Of a stretch of 64,000 nt of DNA, positions 24,590 through 34,331 are shown in pieces. Source of the stretch: Amblyornis subalaris (lineage: Eukaryota; Chordata; Aves; Passeriformes; Ptilonorhynchidae); assembly GCA_018881555.1 (NCBI GenBank), contig JACAXG010000026.1:8258955-8322954 (forward strand), read 5' to 3'. The notes under the pieces were generated by a model, which was not told where the DNA came from, did no database searches, and worked only from the letters and a program-made list of their open reading frames with translations. The translations under genes were made by a program, and so were the position numbers. How positions within the stretch are numbered: position 1 is the stretch's first letter; every line of letters starts with the position of its first letter.

Positions 24590-24985
24590 GATTTGGTTTA
24601 TTCAGCCTGGAGAAGAGAAGGCTTCAGGGTAACCTAATTGTGGCCTTCCAGTACCTGTAGGGAGCCCACAAGAAAGATGGAGAGAGACTATTTACAAGGG
24701 CCTGGAGTGACAGGACAAGGGAGAATGGCTTTAAACTGACAAAGAGTAGGTTTAGCTTAGATATAAGAAAAAATTCTTTACTGTGTGCATGGTAAGGCCC
24801 TGGCAGAGATTGCCCAGAGAAGCTGTGGATGCCCCATCCCNGGAAGCATTCAGCATCAGGTCGGATGGGACTCTGAGCAACCTGGTCCAGTGCAAGGTGT
24901 CCCTGTCCAAGGCAGGGGGGTTGGAACTACATGATCTTTCAGGTCCCTTCCAAGCCAGGCCATTTTATGATTCTGTGATTCTTTG
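24590..24985 (+). mobile_element. CR1 LINE, 5'-truncated copy
   Basis: A well-preserved CR1 3' portion. It has TTCAGCCTGGAGAAGAGAAGG, a CTAATTGTGGCCTTCCAGTA block and CCTGGAGTGACAGGACAAGG. GGTTTAGCTTAGATATAAG, TGCCCAGAGAAGCTGTGGATG, GGGACTCTGAGCAACCTGG and the final GATTCTGTGATTCTTTG tail follow. Only the last part of ORF2 and the 3' UTR are present. The short frame at 24783-24986 belongs to the repeat. Confidence 0.92.
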
Positions 24986-27197
24986 AAACACTCTTTTCAT
25001 CTAGGTTGGGTCAGTCATTACATCTCATCAATAGAGGGGCATCCTTTATTCGTCGATGAAGAGCAAGTTACTGGTCATTGTAATATATGGTAACATAAGA
25101 AACCCGTGAGTTTTTATTCCTCTACAGCAAGGTGATGGGCATGCACCCCAGTCTCTTATGGCTGAGGTTTGGGATCATTGAGTCGGTTCTGTGAAAAGAT
25201 GTGAGAAATTTCTGTTCCCACTTTTCTGAAGAAACCAACAAAAAATTGCATTTTGTGAAACATTAAATACATACCGCAAGTATTAAGCATATTACTACAT
25301 CAAATTGTTCAGATGAGTTAATGATTATTAAGGAAAATGTGGCTCCTACGTAGGACCTAAGAAATGCCAGCTGTGAAATGTCACAGGGAAGTCAAGTGCA
25401 GGCATGTGTGGAAGCAGACCTCCGCAATGGCTAGAGAAAGCTAAAAACCCACACCATTCATTTTGATATATTTTATAAACCATTTTCCACTCAACAGTGT
25501 CTTAATTTTTTTCAGATACATTTCGTGGGTCTTAAAAAATCTGAGTAAATCTACATATTTTCAATACATAGCAAAATCTGTATCTAGTTCTTCAAATTTG
25601 ATTTTCTAAATTCCTCCCTTTGATACTGTTTTTTCACTCTATTTCTCTAAAAGCTTAATTCCTTGTGGTCAAAACTATGTGTTGAATGGAATAAAATAGC
25701 AAAAATACCCTTTTATATTATACTCTATTCTATTACTTTAACTAGTTTTAGTAACATTAATTGTAATCAAATTGAATGNCATTAAACAACAGGCCAGGAA
25801 AGTTCAAAAGTCACTTTTTTTCGTGACAAAGTAGAACAGCTCTTCTAATACTTTTTATTCAAGAGAAAGCAAACAAAGTTGTAGATACTCGTGTCTATCT
25901 TGACCATATAAATCAAATAAATCAGAAACAGTAAGATTTCAGTTAAGTTGACTATTCAAAGGCTTCAAAACTCTAAAATATTGTCAAAGTGTCAGGCTTT
26001 GCCTTTTACTAATATTATTTTTATGAGTCTATGAGTCAGTGATTAAGAGATTTTTTCTTCAGAGGTGTTGGCTTGTTCAAATCAGAATATCTACATTGCA
26101 AATTGAAATGGAGGGGAAAGCTAAGGAACATGAAGGATCAGGGGACTGGTTTTAAAAAAAAAATTTCAGAAGGTTTATTTCAGACTTTAATCTTCAGCTG
26201 ATAACCTGTATTTTTACTTGATAGATAGTATCATATGCTAAAATAAACCCAAACCCAACAAACCACCTCAAAGACACCTGGGGGAAAAAAATGGGTCATA
26301 CAGGCTTTTAAGAAGTTAAGCAACATTTTTAATTATGACTAATGATCTTAGCAGAGAGAAATGTCTTTTTCAGTCATTTCTCTACATCGGTAAGCTGAGC
26401 TAGGTATGTGGGGTCTGATGTAATAAGATCTTACATGACTGCTATGTAATTTTTTTAAATACTAATAAAAAACACAGTGCAAAACCAGAATGATGTTAGC
26501 CTCTGGTCAGTCCTGTGGTAAAATAAATAAGAAATATTATGAACCTATCCTTTCCCTTAAAACAAAGAAATAAAGACTAGTTTCTAAACAAATAAACAAA
26601 GCCATAAACCATCCCTTTTCCCCTTAGTTATTGGAGGAGATTTTGGCAAAGACTTTAAATTTGATTGATATTATATTTAAACTATTTAGGCTTAAATAAT
26701 TATAGTTACATATCACATAAACTGGTCAGTTTACAAAGGTAGATTTCATATGTCTGGAATACGAAACTGATATTAGTAAAAGAATGAAATATTGTGTTTA
26801 TAGGAATACCTACACTACTTGCTGTGTTAAAGCTCATTTACATTGTGTGTTAGTTGGGTAAATTCTTTGACAATTCCAATATGTTTATGCATGTAATAAT
26901 CCATATCGGTGTTTGGCTCTAATGAATCCAAACAGCTATGGAAATAAGGTGCTTTAGTTGTTATAATTTCCTTTTATATCTTACTGAGAGATTTAATAGG
27001 CACCACAGAATTAAAACAGAGTGAGGAAAAGAGTACAGATATTAAAAATTGTCAAGTCCACTTTTCTTTATAGTGTATTTTCTACAAGTTTTTGAAAGAA
27101 TCTCAGAAACTCATGAAAAAAAATTATAGAGCAGGTTCTTAATCTCCAACAAAGGTACATTTTATGCAAAATGGGAAAACAAACAAATATAAACAGA
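24986..27197. other. AT-rich unique sequence, no gene seen
   Basis: No supported coding region or recognised element. Composition is uniformly AT-rich, with an A-run at about 26154-26163 and several AATAAATAAA-type words near 26520-26600. Confidence 0.5.
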
Positions 27198-27202
27198 CAT
27201 GG

Positions 27203-27937
27203 TGTCCCGGTTTGGACAAAATCAGGAGGAAGACTAGAAGCGTCTCCTCTGCAAACGGTAGGGTTCAAAAACTCCCTCCCCCCCCACCTTAGGAATTTCT
27301 CGAAGGAAAGTGAAAAAACCTGTTAATTTAACAAAAGGGAGGGTGCACGCAGGCACCAAGGGGAAGGAAAGAAAAAAAAAAAAAGAATAATGTTAGATCA
27401 TAAACNTCTCGTGGTGGAGGAAACCTGGATGAATTCAGAGTCCTCTCCTGGGTATGGCTCTGCTCTGTCTCTAGCTGAAGCTGGGGTATGTCGGCCCCGC
27501 TCCGGGCCCAGGATGTAGGCCTCCAGTGATGGTATGTAGAACGGAGTTCAGTTGTACAATTCCAGAGGAGGAGGGAAAAAACCACAGTCCCAGNGAAAAA
27601 CAGCAGGCTAGCCAAAAAGCAAAAGGTGAGATTTTAACTCTCCTATCTCTCTCTCTTGAGAAACACAGGGCTGAGAGGTAAGAAAAAAGTGAAAGTGCTC
27701 TCTCTCGAGAAACACAAAGCCGAGACAGCTGGCTAGAAAAAAATAGAAGTGCTCACTTTGCCTGCACCTGCAGAAACAGAAGCAGCCGCAGCAGTGATAA
27801 GCGGAAGAATGTGTATGTCCTTGAAGAAGTACAAACACAGTTCGCCTGGCTTCTCGATCCAGCTTAAAGGCACAGAGTTCATATTTTGCATGAAGCAAGC
27901 GATAGGGAATACAGCATCATAAAGTCACCCCAAGACA
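27203..27937. mobile_element. Solo LTR, 735 bp, with exact 5-bp duplication
   Basis: The block opens TGTCCCGGTTTGG and closes CACCCCAAGACA. It is flanked by identical CATGG copies at 27198-27202 and 27938-27942. The TG...CA ends with partly complementary termini (TGTCCCGG against CCAAGACA) are typical of LTRs, and a 5-bp duplication is the usual length for ERVL-type elements. The TGTCCCGG opening is common in passerine LTR families. GC content is above the flanks. No canonical AATAAA was found on either strand, so orientation is left open. No internal retroviral sequence remains. Minus-strand frames at 27328-27615 and 27608-27898 lie within the LTR and are not genes. Confidence 0.85.
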
Positions 27938-27942
27938 CATGG

Positions 27943-27965
27943 GAATAATAATAACAATAATAAAC
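27943..27965 (+). repeat. AAT-rich microsatellite
   Basis: GAATAATAATAACAATAATAA, a short imperfect (AAT)n run directly after the target duplication of the preceding LTR. Confidence 0.65.
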
Positions 27966-29659
27966 ATCAACAACCATCATGCTGTTCCCTTTTTTTCATT
28001 ATTTTCTGTATCCTTTAGTATTCATGCTGATAACTAAGTATTGCCTGAATAACAAATGCAAAATGGAGCCCTATATATATTCTAGTTTTTGTTTAAAGAT
28101 ACAAAGATGAATCTTCCTAAAACCCTGTTCAGCCATTTGAAAAATTCAGGAGATAAATGAAATTGGCTTCTGAAAAATATCTAAAGTGCAAGACTGTGTT
28201 TATAATAATATACACATGAAGCCACAGACATAGAGGCTGATATAAAAAGGTTTCCTTAGCAAGGAAAGTTTCTTTCAAAAACCACTTTCTGCGACCTTCT
28301 TCCCATGAGATATAACTAGTACTGCCACTAAATCCCAAACAATATAGTCAAAATATTGAGCATAATAGAACAAACACTTGTGATAAGTGTTGAAACTCTC
28401 AACTGGTGTGTGTGAGACAGAGACCAAGAACCAAACTGTGACCGCAGGCAAACAAATAGGATTTGATGGCTAATGTTTCAGGCAGTTGCTATACACTGCT
28501 TTTGTTTTTCATTGGGGTTAACTGGAAATAATCCAAGTCTTCTCTCAACTTCAGACAATCCCCCAAAACATCTGTGTCTATATTTCTATTCATCCTCTGA
28601 GCAGTAGAGTTTGCTCCACTACAACCTCTTCCAGTTCTGACCATGTTCTCCTTGTAAGTTCTTCCCCAAACTAATTCATAAAGTGCTTTCAGAAGCACTC
28701 AGAAGACACAGCTTTTCTCCTCAAATTAAGGAAAAATTGGATGACAGACTCCAGTGTCACTCAGGCACGAGACCTCTCTGGTGCCTTTTCTCCAAGGTAA
28801 CAATCCTGCTGGAAAGGTGGTAAACATGGAGAAGAAATCAGAAGCCATAAGGCAGTGAGTGCTGGTTAAATCCTGACTTTAGAAACCTAACCATCTAATC
28901 TTACTCTTTTGAATTGTATCATATTGAGCCATTTCTGCACAGCACAACAATGTCATCTATTGTTCCCTTGGTGCTAAATGTGCTTTTCCTGTCTATAATA
29001 CATACAGAACCTTATACACAGTAGAGAAAGAATAGCTGGAGTCGGTCATCAGGGAAGTTACAGGAATATGTACTTGTTCTTGTCACTTCCTATTGTTCAT
29101 GGTGCTCTGTAATGTGTTCTTTAGATGCACTGCAATAGTGGCTGTATCTTTTTTTTAGCCTTGTGGTCATTCTACCCAAAGTAATCCACAGTGCTCTGTT
29201 AAATCAGCTCAACGAAAAGCAAAACTGTGTGTAGCAATTAACAGTCATTGTGTAATTGTGTATTCTGTACCTGCAATGAGAAGAAAGAAATGACCTGTAA
29301 AATCAAAGTTGGATTTATGTGAAAGAGAATACACTTTGTTGTCCCAGTCTAGTCTTCTGTCACGAGTGTGCAGCATGGTATAGACTCCAACAGCTAAACT
29401 GCTGCTGCTGCCCTTGGTAGTGTCATTCAAACTGCTTTTGAGGTTCTCAACAAAGGAAACTGAGCTTTTTGACAGTTAGATTTAAAAGACATGGAGGAAA
29501 TAACAGTCCATAAAAGTGAATGACATTCTCAGAGAGACTCAACTAGCATTTTCCCTCTCAATGGAGACACAAAAGGATGACTGTGGTGAGGAGACTATAG
29601 CTGTAATTAACTTGTCATTTGTATTAATAATTATATAGTTTCAAGACTGCGTATTTTTA
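27966..29659. other. AT-rich unique sequence, no gene seen
   Basis: Frames of 61-69 codons (28129-28338, 28489-28698, 29245-29430, all minus) have no domain or splice support. No repeat was recognised. Confidence 0.5.
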
Positions 29660-29765
29660 CAGCTAAGGTCATAGACTAAAATGCAGGTTCAATTCTTGCT
29701 TCTCTCGGGCTTCTCACGGGACACTGCACAATCAATTTATCTTTCAGTGTTTATTGCTTTTAAAG
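29660..29765 (+). repeat. Possible ancient tRNA-derived SINE (MIR-like)
   Basis: A box-B-like GGTTCAATTC at about 29684-29693 is followed by a worn block that resembles the conserved MIR core: GGGACACTGCACAATCAATTTATCTTTCAGTG, compared with the usual gggcaagtcacttaacctctc pattern. It is highly diverged, so a chance resemblance is quite possible. Confidence 0.3.
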
Positions 29766-30264
29766 TAAAAAGGAATAGTAATTTTTATTTTCTCTGCAGT
29801 CATTTATATGAATGGTAGTTCTATTTGAGTTGGAGTTTTTCTTATTGTAAATGAGATCTAACAAGGATTTAAAAAAATACTCTAAAAAAATGGTGAAATT
29901 GGAAAAGAAACATTTTAGTAAGGGATTTAGTTTTCAAATGCCCCAATTTTACTAGAAAATATTTTTCTCAGTTCATGAAAATTTTTTATAAGATATCCCA
30001 TTTTAAGTTTAATTAAAATAAAATGGGCATTTTTTCCTCAGACAAATAGATTTTTCTTCCTTATTCTTCCTTTCATAAGCTTTAGATATTTAGAAAGGTT
30101 ACTTTAAGTAATAGTACTAATTTAATTTGGATTGGAGAGGATCCAAAGGAAGGCCTCAAAGATAATCAAAGGACCAGGAAATTTACTCTGTAGGGAAAGA
30201 CTGAAGGACGTAGGTCTTTCCTCCCTAAAGAAAAGACGACTCAAGGAAACAACCCATCACAGGA

Positions 30265-30848
30265 TGTTGGTGTGTGAATCTACACATACAATAACTAGGG
30301 TGAACACCAAGCCACAGCTGAAATGCAAGGAGTAGATTTATTTAATTACCTCACTGATGACACTCGGCAGCACAGACACACGGGGAAGGACTCTGGAAGG
30401 GCTCTGTTAGGCTCAGCTCATGCCAGCAGCCACACACACGGCGGCACAGGCTTTGTTAGGCTCAGTTCATCCCAGCAGCCATAGATACACAGGAGCATGG
30501 GCATCCCACTGGGCAGTAGGGTGGGAGGGCCCTGTCTGCACCAGTATATCAAAGGGCTTTGTCCCCAAGCAGTTTATCTCAAGGCTGTGCTTTTCTGATC
30601 TCTCTCTCTCCCAGCAGGAGGCTCAAGCAGGTCTGTGAGTGGGTGTTGTCTCGGCACAGGAATTCTATTACTCAAAACAGGCAGAGGATGAACACCACTC
30701 ACATAATAAATGGAGTTTTCCCACACGGACGTTCTTAGCATTCCCAGCTGCAAGGTCACTTTGAGCAAAGCTATTCTTTCCTTGTCAAATCTTCCAGTTT
30801 CAACCCTTTCCGCCCAAGAGTCAATAGTTAAAGGCTGGCAATTTCCCA
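30265..30848 (-). mobile_element. Solo LTR nested in CR1, 4-bp duplication
   Basis: The insert starts TGTTGGTG and ends TTTCCCA. Identical AGGA copies lie at 30261-30264 and 30849-30852. A minus-strand AATAAA (plus TTTATT at 30337-30342) lies about 72 bases from the proposed 3' end. This matches the layout of the LTR at 14535-14944, so transcription is assigned to the minus strand. It contains an internal ~49-bp tandem duplication (30402-30499). A 4-bp duplication is usual for gamma-like (ERV1) elements, but the class is inferred. No internal retroviral genes remain. Confidence 0.8.
30402..30499 (+). repeat. Two ~49-bp tandem units inside the LTR
   Basis: Unit one begins CTCTGTTAGGCTCAGCTCAT and unit two CTTTGTTAGGCTCAGTTCAT. 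They align without gaps at roughly three-quarters identity over 49 bases. Direct repeats in the U3 region of LTRs often act as enhancer repeats. Here they lie between the proposed polyadenylation signal and the body of the LTR, so their role is unclear. Confidence 0.7.
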
Positions 30849-31102
30849 AGGACCACATGGAGATAACAAGGGGCAATGAGTACAAGTTGCACCGGGAGGT
30901 GTTTCATGTCAATATAAGAAAGTAATTTTTTACTATAAAATCGGACACTCACTGGAACAACCCCCCCAGGAAAGCGGTAGAGTCCCTATAACTGGAGTTT
31001 TTCAAGATGTAATTGGAGAGGGTGTTGGGCTCCTTTTCCCTAGAAAAGGTGGATGAGAAGATCTTTCCAGGTTCCTTTCCAACTTATTCATTGATCCTCT
31101 GA

Positions 31103-32345
31103 AGATTTACTTCCTAGTTTTAGTTGAAGAAGGGAAAAATGTGTGAAGTTAACAGTTAAAAAGAAAATCTTCCTTTCACTTTCAAATTTACTATAGTTTC
31201 AGTGTTTTGCTGTCATCTTTCATTAAACTGTAATACAAACAAGAAGGTAAAGAATAACCAGTTGAAATAATATTTAATTTCCATTTAAACTTAGTTAACC
31301 AGTTAACAACATGGTAAATGTTATAAATTTTGTAAAAAACAAATTATTTGCTATCACATTTTTCAGACTGTATATTCACAAGATACCATTCAAATTGCAA
31401 ATTTATGTGAACAGGGAGGGAGTGAACACATTTTTCAGTTTCAGGAGAGTCTAGGGAGCGTTTCTTGGAACCATGTGCACCGGCTTAAAAGCAAAGAAAA
31501 CAGGCATGGAATGGTGGCACAGAAGAGTGGCAAACTCCATATTTTAAGACTGCTCACATAGCATGTATTAGATTAATGTTAATTATTAAAATTAACATTA
31601 ATGTTGAAAAACCTTGCACTTTCTCAATCTATGGAAAAGGTTCTATATTAAGAAAAGCAATAGCAATAGAGTATTTGGCACACATTGTGTATTTATTATG
31701 TGATTAAAGTGGAGAAAATGTTGTTGTCTGTTAGCCATTACATCATCTAATCTCTGACATCCCACTTATTTAAAATAATTTATGTGTACTGAGGCACTAA
31801 ATCTGGACATCTGGATTTTTACTCTGAGTGTCAGAGGACAGACAAGATAGAGTCAGGGTAAATTATTTTTGCACTGTCTCTTTTTCTTGTTTAAAATGAA
31901 AAAAGGATACAAAAATATTTGTGCACCATGGTTTTTTACCTTTTTTACCTCTAAAAGAAACAGTCATGACACTATTTTGGCCTCACTGATACAATTTTTT
32001 GTCCAAGGACATACACAAGAGTAATTCAATCCAACATATGACAGTCTGTGATGTCTTAGATGTTTAGAGTAGTGCTTTGTACACATTTTGGAAAGCCTAT
32101 TTTCCATGAAAAATACAGAAGAATACATTAAGATTCAATGAGACATCTTCATTAAGTTGTTACACTGGGATAAAAACCAAGGACAGTTCATTTTGGTATT
32201 TCCTGAAGTAAATGTTTCATTTAGAAATGTCTATCAGTACTATTAAATGCCAACTAGCCTTAACAAATTTGATTGAATGCACCTTTCCACATTGTGCTGA
32301 CCAAACTTGAGTTTGACCCAAAGTACAATATGGTTTGGTAAAACA
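31103..32345. other. AT-rich unique sequence with a small hairpin
   Basis: No gene is seen. At 31572-31602 there are perfect 12-bp inverted arms, ATTAATGTTAAT and ATTAACATTAAT, with a 7-base spacer. In AT-rich DNA such palindromes can arise by chance. Confidence 0.45.
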
Positions 32346-32393
32346 AATATATACACATACAGGTATATACTTACATATGTGTATACACACACT
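32346..32393 (+). repeat. TA/CA-type imperfect microsatellite
   Basis: Alternating purine-pyrimidine sequence (ATATATACACATACAGGTATAT, then ACATATGTGTATACACACAC). It lies immediately 5' of a CR1 tail. Confidence 0.6.
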
Positions 32394-32410
32394 GGTATCC
32401 GCTGCATATG

Positions 32411-32822
32411 TCATAGAACCATTTAGGTTGGAGAAGACTTTTACAATCATTGAGTCCAACCATTCCCCCAGCACCGCCAAGCCCACCACTAAACCATGTC
32501 CCTAAGAGCCGCATCCACATGGCCTATAAACCCCTCCGGGAATGCTGACTCAACCACTTCCATAGGCAACCTATTCCAGTGCTTGATAATTCTTTAGTGA
32601 AGAAATTTTACCTGATATCCCATTTCCTCTTGTCCTATCGCTTGTTACTTGGAGCAGAGCTTGCTCCCCACCTGGCTGCACCTTCTGTCAGGCAGTTGTA
32701 GAGAGCGAGAAGGTCCCCCCTGAGCTTCCTTTTCTCCAGGTCAAACAACTGCAGCTCCCTCAGCTGCTCCTCACCAGACTTGTGCTCCAGACCCTTCCCC
32801 AGCTCCATTGCTCTTTCTTTGG
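32411..32822 (-). mobile_element. CR1 LINE, 5'-truncated copy
   Basis: Read in reverse, this carries the CR1 3' end. The plus strand starts TCATAGAACCATTTAGGTTGG. It continues with a GAGTCCAACCATTCCCCC block, CACCACTAAACCATGTCCC, CCATAGGCAACCTATTCCAGTG, CCTCTTGTCCTATCGCTTG and CAGCTCCCTCAGCTGCTCCTC. All are standard blocks of one avian CR1 subfamily. The ~410-bp copy is well preserved and lacks the reverse transcriptase. Confidence 0.93.
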
Positions 32823-34253
32823 ATACATTATTTACCTGTTAATGTCAGATTTTTTTATTAGGTGAGGGAATGGGAGTAACTAATTTGAGCGTTGGAGATT
32901 TTGTTTCAAGTATGTCTCACGGGAAGTTTTCAGTTTCTTAAGTAGTCTAAAAGATAACCTTACACACCTCAATCTTGTCACTTTTGCTTGTATGTAACCA
33001 TTGACATTGAGGGCATCTCTGACAGCAAGAAAGGAATGGTTTAGATTTATCATCAGCTATACTGTCTAACAGAATTTGACAGCATGAAACTATGAAATGG
33101 ATAGAATGATTAAAATTTAAATCCAGCCATACTTACAGTAGGTATTAAAGTCAACGCACTTTCTAAGCCAAAAGTCATTGGAAAGAGTTAAGGCAGAAGC
33201 ACTGAATCTTTTGGGGTCCATCAATTTCAATTCATTTGTTCTAATTTTATGGATCAGTACTTGGTCTCTTCACTCTAGTGTCTACGAAATGTCAGTCCTT
33301 CTAGTGACAGCTCCTGAATAAAATGACCTGCATATGTAGCTATAATTTCTACACTTTTCCGGCATTCAAATATTTAACCACATGTGTGTCTGCTGGAATT
33401 AGGTTGATGCAGTGACAGAGAACAGCGTGTTTTGTTTTCTTTGGCATTGCAAGGGACATAAAATCCAGTTGACTACACTTCCATAGTACATTTCTAATAG
33501 TCTGGAGAGTTCTGTTTGTGCAAAACAGACACCACTTGCCATATATGCTTTTAGAAAGTATATATTTATACATTATGCAAACAGCTAAATTATGTAAAAT
33601 ACATAATAGTTATGTTTTTTTAAGCACCTGGAATTACTGTACTAATAATGAAACTGATACAAACCACAAAAACATTCACATGAAAAGCTGACGACCAAAT
33701 TATACTTTATATTTGTTCATCATAACCATTTGTCTTTGCACCTGTAAACATCAACATAAGTGAAAGGGACCAGGGAGTGAAACCTTATCTACTATTTACC
33801 ATTGCCCATATGAATGGATCTTTATGTCACTTTCCTAATGCTTTTCTTTGTACAAAGATATTTTCAGCAGCAATGGTGAATGTCATATACTTTTAGCAAT
33901 TTTAAATATAATTTGTTGTTTCTATGAAAAGAAAATAGGAAACTATTAATTTAAAGATTTTCAAGACTGAGTATTTTAGATGGATTGAGACAGTTTGTGG
34001 AAGTTTTAAAAGAAAAAAATGAGAGCATCGTGGACAAAACTAAAATCTTGCAGTTTTGGTTTTTTTTGCGACAGTACCTAGAATCCAGCTCTTAATTGGA
34101 AATGCAAAGGGGAGATCTACCTGCTCCTTCCTCTGCCTCCAGTCCACTCATCATTTATTGTTTGATAAAGCATTTCTTGTCAAAGCATTCCTTTATGAAC
34201 AATGAACAATTCCTGATGCACAGTATTAGCAGCAAAGAGTGAAATTTAACTCT
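32823..34253. other. AT-rich unique sequence, no gene seen
   Basis: A minus-strand frame at 33349-33573 (74 codons) has no recognisable domain or splice context. No repeat was recognised. Confidence 0.5.
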
Positions 34254-34331
34254 TTTAGCATCTAAAACCTTAGGGTTTTAGAATCACAGAGATATAGATA
34301 AATCTTAAACCTTAGGGTTTTAGATGCTAAA
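34254..34331. repeat. 25-bp-arm hairpin with short loop
   Basis: The arms 34254-34278 and 34307-34331 are inverted copies. The outer 16 bases (TTTAGCATCTAAAACC against GGTTTTAGATGCTAAA) are exact, and the inner 9 carry 2 mismatches. The 28-base spacer is AT-rich. The inner part of both arms reads AAACCTTAGGGTTT on the same strand, a near palindrome, so the arms are both inverted and partly direct copies. It could extrude as a cruciform or fold as RNA, though no transcript is implied. Confidence 0.85.

Larger units (their letters stand above)
30132..31102 (+). mobile_element. CR1 LINE copy, interrupted by an LTR
   Basis: The left part (30132-30264) begins TTGGAGAGGATCCAAAGGA and continues to CTCAAGG. 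The right part (30853-31102) resumes at GAGATAACAAGGGGCAATGAG. It runs on through ATATAAGAAAGTAATTTTTTAC, CACTGGAACAACCCCCCC, GGTAGAGTCCCTATAACTGGAG and TTTCCAACTTATTCATTG. These are consecutive blocks of one CR1 subfamily 3' end, split by a 584-bp solo LTR. The CR1 is therefore older than the LTR. Coding capacity is lost. Confidence 0.85.

Noticed and set aside
27328..27898. Two ~95-codon minus-strand frames
   Set aside because: They lie inside the solo LTR defined by exact CATGG duplications; the residues reflect purine-rich LTR sequence.
31572..31602. 12-bp perfect palindrome as a regulatory operator
   Set aside because: Composed only of A/T-rich words that arise often by chance in this DNA; nothing around it suggests a regulated gene.
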